Below are positions 1 to 7,147 of a DNA stretch of 10,885 nucleotides, one piece after another. Position numbers and translations under genes: made by a program. The notes beneath the pieces were generated by a model. That model had not been told where the DNA came from and searched no databases. It saw only the letters and a program-made list of their open reading frames with translations. Position 1 is the first letter of the stretch, and each line of letters starts with the position of its first letter. This stretch comes from Sphingobium sp. (lineage in GTDB: Bacteria; Pseudomonadota; Alphaproteobacteria; Sphingomonadales; Sphingomonadaceae). The stretch is from contig QFQF01000033.1 in NCBI GenBank assembly GCA_003248935.1, positions 1-10,885 of the forward strand. Reading direction: 5' to 3'.

Positions 1-1
1 G

Positions 2-364
2 CTGTCGGACGAGCGGACCGAGTATCTGATCAACGACCGGCTTTCGTTCATGCGCTTCCTGGGCCTTGGCCTTTCGGACCGCGTTCCCGATGCAAAGACG
101 ATATGGCTGTTCCGAGAGCGGCTCACCAAAGCCGGTGCTATCGCCACCCTGTTCGACCGGTTCGATACGATGCTGCGGAACGCGGGCCATATCGCCATGT
201 CCGGACAGATACTGGATGCCTCGCTGGTTGCCGCTCCGCGCCAGCGCAACACGGCAACCGAGAGCCGAAGGCAACGCCCGAAGGGCGGTAACGCAACCGA
301 TGCCAGCGCCCATGACGGTGCCCGGCTACGTGAGGGTCTGCTTGAGCGCATCAACCCCGCCTGA
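2..364 (+). pseudogene. IS5-family transposase remnant (5'-truncated by window edge, internally rearranged)
   Basis: The reading frame is open from the window edge to a TGA at 362-364. It begins with LSDERTEYLINDRLSF and continues through FLGLGLSDRVPDAKTIWLF and GQILDASLVAAPRQRN. These are hallmark stretches of the N-terminal half of IS5-family DDE transposases, and the Asp in ILDASLVAAP is the usual first catalytic Asp. After this the order breaks. A family member normally has roughly 70 more residues, including a D/K-rich basic stretch, before ATDA..GARLREGLL. Here ATDASAHDGARLREGLLER follows after only about a dozen unrelated residues, and a stop comes soon after. The part carrying the second catalytic Asp and the Glu is absent, so the product cannot transpose. 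No start codon is visible because the gene enters from the left. The family call is firm; the exact IS is not identified. Confidence 0.85.
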
Positions 365-601
365 GAAGACCGCAAAGACGGACTTCGGCGCCGACAAGGC
401 GGAAAAACGCACCGTCGCGAAGCCCGTTCAACGCGCAGTGTGCCGCTCCGCGCGCCGATAACGGGTTCTTCGATCCGTCCAGCTGGTGCCGTTGGGAATG
501 GTAATGCGGATAACACCCTGTCCAAAAACCGGCGCCACCTCATTCGTCGATGGCGGGAGCCAGCGATGCACGTTTCATTTCAAGCGGCGCGAGACATCGG
601 A
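365..601. other. unassigned spacer between IS5 remnant and glycosyltransferase gene
   Basis: About 240 bases lie between the end of the recognisable transposase and the stop of the leftward glycosyltransferase. I see no tRNA, no strong hairpin followed by a T-run, and no convincing gene. On the minus strand a stop-to-stop frame of 48 codons (574-431) contains GVIRITIPNGTSW. It vaguely resembles the 'IR(I/V)..PNG' stretch of IS66 TnpA-type proteins, but the match is too short to call. The segment is most likely recombination debris next to the IS remnant. Confidence 0.4.
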
Positions 602-2185
602 TCAGAAGGCGATCTCCTGCATGAACTTGGCGCGAACAGAAGCTTGTGCGGCGCTGGCGCGCGCTTTCGCCGCAGTCGGATTGGACAAGGTCTCCATCAC
701 GCACGCGATCAGCTCGTCGGCATTGCAGGGATCAAAGTACAAGCCGTTGGCGTCGACGATTTCCCGGAATACATCGATGGCTGAGGACAAGACCGGGACG
801 CCCTGCAGCGCGCCTTCGAGTACGGGGATGCCGAAGCCTTCGTAAAAGCTCGGAAAAATCAATCCGGCACTGTTGGCGATAAGCTCGTTTTTCAAGGTGT
901 CGGAAATGAAGCCGGTGAAATGGATATTGCGCGGCATCGTGTCGCCAACATATTTTTGCGTATCCATCCGTCCCACGATCAGGAGGTTTGCTTGGTCCTC
1001 CAGCTTGCTGAACGCTTTGATGCAAAGGGCGGCGTTCTTGTACGGTTCGTCCGAGAGCACCGTGACGAAAAAGGGCAGTCCTGAATTCCAAATACCCATC
1101 GGCCGAAGGGGTTTCAGCCAGAGCAAGGGGTTGAATTTCGATAGACGCCGCATGGCCCCGTCGCGTTGCGTGACGGTGCTTCGGCGCTGCGTTTCCCGTA
1201 CGTGGGGTAAGTCGGCCAAATATCGTTTCGCTTCCGGCGTCTCTGTATCGAGTTGGCTGAGCGAGATCCGCGTTGGCGGGTAGATGATACGTTCGCTGCG
1301 CAAGGTCCGGTTTGGAAAGTAATCGTGGAATTGTTTCTGCGATGTTTCAGACACAAATATGACATTTGCGTCAAAGTCTAGGCTTGCAAACATTTTCTGT
1401 GAAAACGAACGATGACTCTCTTCGCTCAGAGAGCTATTAAAAAGCGGAATAAGATCATGAAAAATTACCCAGGTTTTTTCTGGATTGTTATTAACGAGAG
1501 AAATATAATGCGGTCCATCAACGATTACTTCATCAAATAGATTGCAATCGACCTGATATGGCGGGATGAAATTATGCGCCCGAGTTAGAGCGCCCGAGTA
1601 CACGCAATTAACGGAAAGAAATCCGTCGAACAGCTGGAGGTATTGCGTGGTATCCGTGATCAGATCCGCATCGACATCTGTCGCCATGGAGTAGTACGGT
1701 CGGCTATTTCTACTAAAATACTCAACAGTGAAATCGATCTGAACCTGCTTGCGAAGGCGCTTGGCTTCCGTTTCGATCGGATCGCCTGGAACCAGGTAGA
1801 AATCGGTGTCGATGTTGCGGACGATCGTGTCAGGATGATCAACGCGCTGTTGCTCAAGATATTTGAGGACGCGATAATGCGCCGCATCGCGCGCGGCGAA
1901 ATCGAGGTGTTCGTTAAGGTTCAGTGAATAGGCGAAGGTGCCGGAATTGAGATAGCGATAGATTTCGTTATTCTGCCAGGGATCCATCGCTTTCTCGAAT
2001 TCCAACGGGCTGTCGAGCCAGGCTTTACGGATCCCATGGCTGTCCGGCCGCTCGACGAGTAGCGTTACGCCTGCGCCAGACGTCTTGAGCCGTTCTATCA
2101 GCGCCACGCTGTAGTTGAAGATTCCTCGATGCGGAATTGGGGTTCCCAAGCTGTCGCTGATATAAAGGATCCGTCGCTGCGTCAT
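602..2185 (-). CDS. GT4-type glycosyltransferase, 527 aa
   Basis: This is a probable cytoplasmic or membrane-associated GT-B glycosyltransferase that adds one sugar from a nucleotide-sugar donor to a lipid-linked polysaccharide intermediate. The start is the ATG at 2185: AGGAG lies 7 nt upstream and the protein opens with MTQRRILYISDSLGTPIPHRG. The longer frame back to 2350 lacks family-like sequence. The N-lobe runs to about residue 300 and includes IFHDLIPLF (241-249), a motif type repeated in the other GTs of this window, and VIFVSE (275-280). The C-lobe (about 365-527) carries the donor-site residues DEPYKN (379-384) and the E-x7-E signature FYEGFGIPVLEG (E449, E457). The protein stops at FMQEIAF, where GT4 enzymes usually have a further terminal helix, so the C-terminus may be slightly shortened. 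It is the last gene of the leftward block, 134 bases beyond the giant GT. Donor and linkage cannot be read from sequence. Confidence 0.9.
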   Translation of the reverse strand: MTQRRILYISDSLGTPIPHRGIFNYSVALIERLKTSGAGVTLLVERPDSHGIRKAWLDSPLEFEKAMDPWQNNEIYRYLNSGTFAYSLNLNEHLDFAARDAAHYRVLKYLEQQRVDHPDTIVRNIDTDFYLVPGDPIETEAKRLRKQVQIDFTVEYFSRNSRPYYSMATDVDADLITDTTQYLQLFDGFLSVNCVYSGALTRAHNFIPPYQVDCNLFDEVIVDGPHYISLVNNNPEKTWVIFHDLIPLFNSSLSEESHRSFSQKMFASLDFDANVIFVSETSQKQFHDYFPNRTLRSERIIYPPTRISLSQLDTETPEAKRYLADLPHVRETQRRSTVTQRDGAMRRLSKFNPLLWLKPLRPMGIWNSGLPFFVTVLSDEPYKNAALCIKAFSKLEDQANLLIVGRMDTQKYVGDTMPRNIHFTGFISDTLKNELIANSAGLIFPSFYEGFGIPVLEGALQGVPVLSSAIDVFREIVDANGLYFDPCNADELIACVMETLSNPTAAKARASAAQASVRAKFMQEIAF

Positions 2186-2192
2186 CTTTGAT

Positions 2193-2197
2193 CTCCT
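2193..2197 (-). promoter_or_regulatory. ribosome binding site deciding the start at 2185
   Basis: The minus strand reads AGGAG, then 7 bases, then ATG (2185-2183). This strong Shine-Dalgarno places the start at 2185 rather than at the upstream in-frame ATG at 2350, which lies inside the end of the preceding gene. Confidence 0.75.
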
Positions 2198-2289
2198 GTC
2201 GGCCGACGCATCACAAGAAACGCTGCCGTCACTTCCAAAATTACCGTGGACTGGGGTTGAGAGTTCGAAACGCTCACACCTGCGGCAGA

Positions 2290-2301
2290 CGCAGCGCTGC
2301 G
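2290..2301. repeat. 12-bp perfect palindrome in the spacer between two GT genes
   Basis: CGCAGCGCTGCG is a perfect inverted repeat in the 134-base gap between the stop of the giant GT (2320) and the start of the next GT (2185). There is no T-tract after it on either strand, so it does not look like an intrinsic terminator. It could be an mRNA stem or mere chance in GC-rich DNA. Confidence 0.4.
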
Positions 2302-2319
2302 ACGGGTGGAATCCGCCAC

Positions 2320-5300
2320 CTACTCGACATAGACGCCTCGACTGTTCCAAATATCATTGTAGTTGTTATTGAAATCGATTCCGAGCGCGCGCGAGTCACC
2401 CCCTTCTGACTTCATCCGGGCGGCAACGAGATTTCCGAACGAATCAACGAAAACGAATGTTATGTTTTTCGAGAATGTTTTCGTGATGCAAGCCATATCC
2501 CCTATCACGTAATTCGGTGAATTATTGCACTGAGCGAGAACACGTCCAAACAGATCGGGGCCCGTCGGCGAGAGCGGACTTCGCCCATAAAACCTCGTGT
2601 GGACATGTTCGATAATTTTCTTGATGAGCAACTCCATTTCAGCAGAGTTCTTTCTCGCTGCGATAATCCCGTTGTTCACCGACCACGGTGCGCCGAGGCC
2701 GCCATTCGTATCGCTGAACGCCGCGAGAGTCTTGTCTCCACCGAGTGGAATAGGCCGCAGGAAACGGTTACTGAGGTCCGAATAGACGCCCCCGAAAGTA
2801 TGTAGCAGGCAATAGCGTCCGAGATCAGCCTTGTACGCGTAAGGGCGCAGCGTGTCGAAAGCCCGCAAGATTTCATTGTCGTAGTGCTTGCGGATGAATT
2901 CGCGGAGCGCCTCTCCAGAGTAAATCGAGTGACGGTAGCCCGGATATGCGTCTTTCAGCGATTGAACATTGCGGACAATCATCTCCGAAAATGAGCTCGG
3001 CAGCTGCATGTCGTCCTGAATGCAGATATGAAATAGGTTTGCATCGTTTGATACGGCATCCCCGCGCGCTTCGCTGTCCACAACTCGCTCGACTGGGGCG
3101 GCGCGCATCTCTTCGACCAAAGGTTTCACCAACGGCTTTAGAAAGGTGCGAGCCTCGGAAGACTCCTTCGCTTCCGGCAGCTTGGTTCCGATCGGAAGCA
3201 AGCCGAGATCGAACCGACCTGCGCCCGAACAAGAAGCCGCGATACGGTCGTACAATTCGTCAGCGGTTACTTGAGAAAAGCCGCTCTGCAGCAGATAGGC
3301 GAGCGCCGCATCTCTGTTGCCGCGCTTGACTCCTGAAAATGGTTCGTTCGCGCCCTTCGACGGCATAAATAAGAGAGGCACGCCCATTAGACTCAGGCGC
3401 TCGATGAACCGGACTTGCGGATCGGCCGCAGGTGAGGCGTTCCCTAGCGAGAGATAAACGTCGCCGTTGCACGCCGTGACGATCTCGTCGAACCCGACAC
3501 CCGGAGGACACTCCAGCAGCCGCAGTGTAAACTGCCTGGCGAACACATAATTTCCGGCCTTGTCGGCATGGACCGGCTCCACGTTGAAACCCTGTGGCGG
3601 GTTCAGTAGCAAGTGGAGCAGGCATTCCCGCTGTGAGTGGGTCCGATCGCCTGCTTTTTGCGACGTCAGGGTCGAAACATCGACCAACAAAAGCCTTCGT
3701 CGCGGCTGCAGGGGATTGTTCTGGCCGAGCGCGCTGATGAACTCCGACGAGAGGGCATCGCCGTTTCTGTCGGTCTTTGTAGCGAAGCCTAAAAAGTCAC
3801 GATCAGCGCGCGCATAAGCGCGCTCTATGGCGTCGAAATACAGATCGGCGCATCGCCGCGCATTCTGGGTAGAGGTGATCAATTCGCGCGCATACGCGCC
3901 GATCTCCTTCCGTCGAGCGGGGTCATCTGCGAGAGTTTCGAGAGCCTCCACCAATTCGTCATCGCCGAATTTGTCAGGCAGCATCCAGACCGCCTTGGGA
4001 TCAAGCTCCGCAGCGAATCCGTGCGCATTCACAATGGTAGGCAAACCCTTGCCCAGGCAGTCGTAGATCGATGCTGATGTCTCGCCGCGCGAATTCTTGC
4101 GCAGTTGCACCGCCACGTCGGCGGCGTTAAGCCATAGGCGGTACTCACGCTCGTCCACCCACCCAGTGATCTTGATGCGCGTCGCTCTCGACGTTTTGGA
4201 GAGAAACTCTTTCGTTCGATCACCATAATCGCCGGGCGCGTCGCCGACGAAAACACAATGCGCGTCGGCGCGGTCCGCCAAGCCGGACGCAACCCAGGCG
4301 TCGATCAATCGCGCGACGAGCTTGGCTTCGGTCACGTATCCGAACGAGCAAACGACGAACGCATCTGCCGACAGGCCGAGTTGCTTCCTCGCTTCAGCGC
4401 GCCTAGCGCCTTGCTCCACGCCGATCCTGTGGAGGAACGGCACGATGGTGAATTTTTGACGGCAAGCCTCGCCATACCACTCTTCGGCGAGTCGGCAACT
4501 AAACTGGCTGTGAACGATGACGCCGAGCGAATCCTGGATGACTGGTAGGGAGGCGGGATAATCGTCGAAATCGAACGTCTTCTTCGTATGTCCGAACCGT
4601 TCGGCCACGGCCTGATAGCCACGTTCCGCCAGAAGTGCGCGCGTCATAGCCGCAAAGCGCAAATTGTGCACTTCGCTCCACATCTGGATGGCGGAGAGAT
4701 AAAAATCATGCAGAACAACCACGCCCGGGATATCCGACAAAAGGTCGAACATGTGGCCGTGCGATACCGAGTTGCCGAAATGATAGAGGACGCGATCGTA
4801 TCTATTCGCGGAGGCGCGAAATTCATCGATCGAAAGAATACCGCACGTTGCCCTGATGTAGACGTCAGACATTTCGTTCGGATTTACGACGCAAACGTCG
4901 ATCTCATAGCAGCGCGTAAGCTCCATTAGGAGCGAGGCGCTGTAATCGGCAATACCGCTGCGCTCCGGGGGCAGTGGCGACACAAACGCCAAACGCTTTC
5001 TTTTTTCAGGGGCCGGAACGACGGGTCGGGCTTGTTCGAGCGCCTCCCAGGCTCGTCGCGCGGTGGCATCCCAGCTGAAATTTTGGCTGTGTCGCAAGCC
5101 GTGCTCAGCAAGTGAGCGCCGAAAGGGATCGTCCGTCAAACCGCGTTCAAGTTTGGCCGCCATGTCAGGGAGGTCGAAAGGATCGAATAACGCGTCATCG
5201 CGACCGACGGCCTCCGGCAGGCTTGTAAGGTTGGCCGCGATCACCGGCTTGCCGCACTGCATCGCCTCGAGCACCGGAAGGCCGAAGCCTTCGTGCCAGC

Positions 5301-6234
5301 TTGGAAAGATGAACAGATGGCATGCGTTGTAGAGTAGGTGCAGGTCCGCGTCTGACACATAGCCGGTCAAGATCACTTGTTGCTTTTCCAGGCCCAAGCT
5401 ATCAATCAGGGCCGCCAACCTATGCCGCCAGTCGTCATTGACATGGCAGACAATCGCCAATTGGTGAGCCGCCCGAACCGCCGGCGGCAGCATGGCATAG
5501 CTCTTGATGAGGCCTTCGATGTTCTTGCGATGGTCGATCCCGCCCGTATACATGGCGAAAGGCCGAGTCAGATTGTAGACCTCCGCCAATCTGTGCATGT
5601 CTTGACTGGTCGGGCGCTTCGGCGCGAAATGGGAATCCACCGCTGCTGAAATATTGACGACGTCCGCAGCATCGAAGCCTAGATGTTCGATCGCCTCAGT
5701 ACGTGTGGATGCTGAAATAGATAGTAACAGATCGGCGCGTTTCAGGCTGTCAATCTTCGAGTAATACCAAGACTTTGTTTGTAGTTCGGCGAGATAATGA
5801 TCGGCGTGTATCCAGGGGATAAGGTCGTAGAGAACTACTGCAGTGCGCAATCGCCGCCACGAGCCCACACTTGTCACGGCATTGCCGCCCTGCCCCTCAA
5901 AATGCGAAGCAATAAACACCCAATCAGGATTGAGCGCGGCCAGAAAAGCTTCGCGAAGCAATTCTGCTTCATATCTTCGTTTAAAATCGATTGGGTCAGC
6001 GCCTTCGACCGGCATTGGCGCGTCCCACACCAGGATATGATCTTGCGGCAACAGGCCTTCAAACGCTTCCCGAATAGCACCGATCGATTCGGGAAGACCG
6101 CCATTGAGTACGACATACACTTCATGCGCGCCGCGCAACCGGGCCAGTCCCAGCGCAATATTCAGTGAATACTTGCCGATGCCGCGCTGCCGATTTTCTC
6201 CCTGCGCACCTTGAAGGTCGATGGCAATGCGCAT
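2320..6234 (-). CDS. giant four-module glycosyltransferase (GT4 + GT4 + orphan GT N-lobe + GT32), 1304 aa
   Basis: This is a multi-enzyme fusion likely to add several sugars in sequence to a polysaccharide repeat at the inner membrane face. Module 1 (about 1-400) is a complete GT4. It has a Gly-rich start (RQRGIGKYS, 16-23), YDLIPW (136-141), the donor-site residues GGIDHRKN (231-238) and the E-x7-E motif HEGFGLPVLEA (E315, E323). Module 2 (about 414-808) is a second GT4-like unit. It starts LAFVSPLPPERSGIADYSA and has RGETSASIYDCLGKG (716-730), where a GETS..D pattern replaces the usual second Glu. Module 3 (about 846-1020) resembles only the acceptor lobe of the GT encoded at 7148-8452; its donor lobe is missing. 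Module 4 (about 1067-1304) is GT32-like, with YKADLGRYCLLHTFGGVYSD (1134-1153), but its DXD position reads D1153-L-S1155. No signal peptide or membrane segment is evident. The ATG overlaps the stop of the DUF4214 gene (TGATG), after a GGGGGGAGAAGG ribosome site. Single-module GTs are typically 350-450 aa. The domain calls are firm for modules 1, 2 and 4 and inferred for 3. Confidence 0.92.
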   Translation of the reverse strand: MRIAIDLQGAQGENRQRGIGKYSLNIALGLARLRGAHEVYVVLNGGLPESIGAIREAFEGLLPQDHILVWDAPMPVEGADPIDFKRRYEAELLREAFLAALNPDWVFIASHFEGQGGNAVTSVGSWRRLRTAVVLYDLIPWIHADHYLAELQTKSWYYSKIDSLKRADLLLSISASTRTEAIEHLGFDAADVVNISAAVDSHFAPKRPTSQDMHRLAEVYNLTRPFAMYTGGIDHRKNIEGLIKSYAMLPPAVRAAHQLAIVCHVNDDWRHRLAALIDSLGLEKQQVILTGYVSDADLHLLYNACHLFIFPSWHEGFGLPVLEAMQCGKPVIAANLTSLPEAVGRDDALFDPFDLPDMAAKLERGLTDDPFRRSLAEHGLRHSQNFSWDATARRAWEALEQARPVVPAPEKRKRLAFVSPLPPERSGIADYSASLLMELTRCYEIDVCVVNPNEMSDVYIRATCGILSIDEFRASANRYDRVLYHFGNSVSHGHMFDLLSDIPGVVVLHDFYLSAIQMWSEVHNLRFAAMTRALLAERGYQAVAERFGHTKKTFDFDDYPASLPVIQDSLGVIVHSQFSCRLAEEWYGEACRQKFTIVPFLHRIGVEQGARRAEARKQLGLSADAFVVCSFGYVTEAKLVARLIDAWVASGLADRADAHCVFVGDAPGDYGDRTKEFLSKTSRATRIKITGWVDEREYRLWLNAADVAVQLRKNSRGETSASIYDCLGKGLPTIVNAHGFAAELDPKAVWMLPDKFGDDELVEALETLADDPARRKEIGAYARELITSTQNARRCADLYFDAIERAYARADRDFLGFATKTDRNGDALSSEFISALGQNNPLQPRRRLLLVDVSTLTSQKAGDRTHSQRECLLHLLLNPPQGFNVEPVHADKAGNYVFARQFTLRLLECPPGVGFDEIVTACNGDVYLSLGNASPAADPQVRFIERLSLMGVPLLFMPSKGANEPFSGVKRGNRDAALAYLLQSGFSQVTADELYDRIAASCSGAGRFDLGLLPIGTKLPEAKESSEARTFLKPLVKPLVEEMRAAPVERVVDSEARGDAVSNDANLFHICIQDDMQLPSSFSEMIVRNVQSLKDAYPGYRHSIYSGEALREFIRKHYDNEILRAFDTLRPYAYKADLGRYCLLHTFGGVYSDLSNRFLRPIPLGGDKTLAAFSDTNGGLGAPWSVNNGIIAARKNSAEMELLIKKIIEHVHTRFYGRSPLSPTGPDLFGRVLAQCNNSPNYVIGDMACITKTFSKNITFVFVDSFGNLVAARMKSEGGDSRALGIDFNNNYNDIWNSRGVYVE

Positions 6235-6842
6235 CAGCCTTCTCCCCCCGGGCGAGATGCTGACCGTCTTTGTGCCTGAATGACTTTGACAGTGCGCAAG
6301 TTGTTCTGTGCAGGTTTGCCAACCTCGTGACGGAGGTCCAAGCGATAAGCCATTTCCTGCAATGTTTCTCTTTTTACTTTATCGAGCATCTCCAAAAACA
6401 TGCTTTCTAATTTGAACTCAAGTGCATTTAATTCTTTTCTTTTGACACGACTTTCCTTGCCGCGAAAAATCCGATGCACAAGCCGATTCTTATTGCGCGC
6501 TCTAAATAGTTGAGCAAGTTCACGCGACAGCACATCCGAATTGGCGGACGCGACGCCTGACTTATTCGCGTTGATCAACCGTCGCGCTTCATCTGAATTC
6601 ATTAAGCTGATGAGGATAGAATCTTTACCAAAACCTTGGGAAAGAACATCCATGTAATAAAGCAAGCCAGTCTCATCCGCCTCACGACCAAGCACGCACT
6701 GGTAAGCCGCTCGGAGAAAAAGCGAACTAGGCAGTGATAATAGTTCATGTAGATTTTCTACATGCGGGTTTCCAGACGAGTTATTAATCTCTCTTCTCCT
6801 TTGCAAGAACATCCATATGTTCGGGGAGATTGCCCTTCTCAT
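6234..6842 (-). CDS. DUF4214-domain protein (start uncertain)
   Basis: This small protein (202 aa from the first ATG) contains a DUF4214 domain at about residues 31-90. Recognisable parts are LFLRAAYQCVLGREADETGL (41-60), LYYMDVLSQG and SLMNSDEAR (79-87). This module recurs in glycosyltransferase and FkbM proteins and in some S-layer or surface proteins; its biochemical role is unknown to me. A charged, probably helical tail follows (about 130-170). The stop overlaps the ATG of the giant GT (TGATG), implying coupled translation. The start is doubtful: neither the ATG at 6842 nor that at 6812 has a good ribosome site, and both lie inside the wza-like remnant. The best Shine-Dalgarno (AGGAG, 6800-6796) instead precedes an in-frame ATT at 6788. 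Stretches here look AT-richer than the flanking genes. It is probably a scaffold or accessory factor for the GT it is coupled to (inference). Confidence 0.8.
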   Translation of the reverse strand: MRRAISPNIWMFLQRRREINNSSGNPHVENLHELLSLPSSLFLRAAYQCVLGREADETGLLYYMDVLSQGFGKDSILISLMNSDEARRLINANKSGVASANSDVLSRELAQLFRARNKNRLVHRIFRGKESRVKRKELNALEFKLESMFLEMLDKVKRETLQEMAYRLDLRHEVGKPAQNNLRTVKVIQAQRRSASRPGGEG

Positions 6843-7020
6843 CTGCCTGCACTGGAGGGATCGCGGCTAGGTCGCCTACCTCGACAACAGACAATCCGAG
6901 CGACTTGTCTTCAGCCGACGTTCGCAATACCTTGGGGCCGGTTGGCCTGCTTGAAGGCAGCGTTGAGTGTACGCCCAGCAGCGGTGTAGCACCAAGCAGG
7001 ATGGGAATATGACGCTTCAT
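6784..7020 (-). pseudogene. probable truncated Wza-type polysaccharide export lipoprotein (N-terminal remnant, 78 codons)
   Basis: From the ATG at 7020, with AAGGGG 5 nt upstream, the frame encodes MKRHIPILLGATPLLG, a short hydrophobic leader. STLPSSRPTG and then SLGLSVVEVGDLAAIPP follow. This resembles the lipoprotein signal and '(S)TLPSSGPT...' opening of Wza/ExoF-type outer-membrane export proteins, which normally run to about 350-400 residues. Here only the beginning survives. Similarity fades after DEKGNLP, and the frame ends in TAA TAA at 6786-6781, before any Poly_export domain. The expected lipobox Cys is absent: LLGVHS stands where LLGGCS would be typical. The 3' end runs into the DUF4214 frame, pointing to a deletion joint. 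It may still act as a translated leader. The family assignment comes from recall of the N-terminal pattern, so it is moderate; a genuine small secreted protein is the alternative. Confidence 0.5.
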
Positions 7021-7147
7021 GAATTCCCCTTGACGAAACTTGTGGCAGGCCACCGGGAGCCTAAAAGAACGCAGCGGCGAAGACAACTCGCGCCAGCCCA
7101 GGACAAATGATGTTCGGACAGTTTGAGCGTTCGACTTGTGTGCTGTG

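Noticed and set aside
2186..2350. Upstream extension of the 527-aa GT to the ATG at 2350
   Set aside because: The added residues are Cys/Arg-rich with no family likeness, overlap the end of the preceding gene, and a strong ribosome site supports 2185.
5797..6168. Plus-strand open frame opposite the giant GT
   Set aside because: It is antisense to a well-supported GT4 module and carries no motif. Similar shadows at 2946-3329, 1643-1927 and 7784-8188 were rejected for the same reason.
7021..7147. Possible promoter (TTGTCT, 17 bases, TAGGCT on the minus strand) before the wza-like remnant
   Set aside because: The match to consensus is weak and nothing else supports it.
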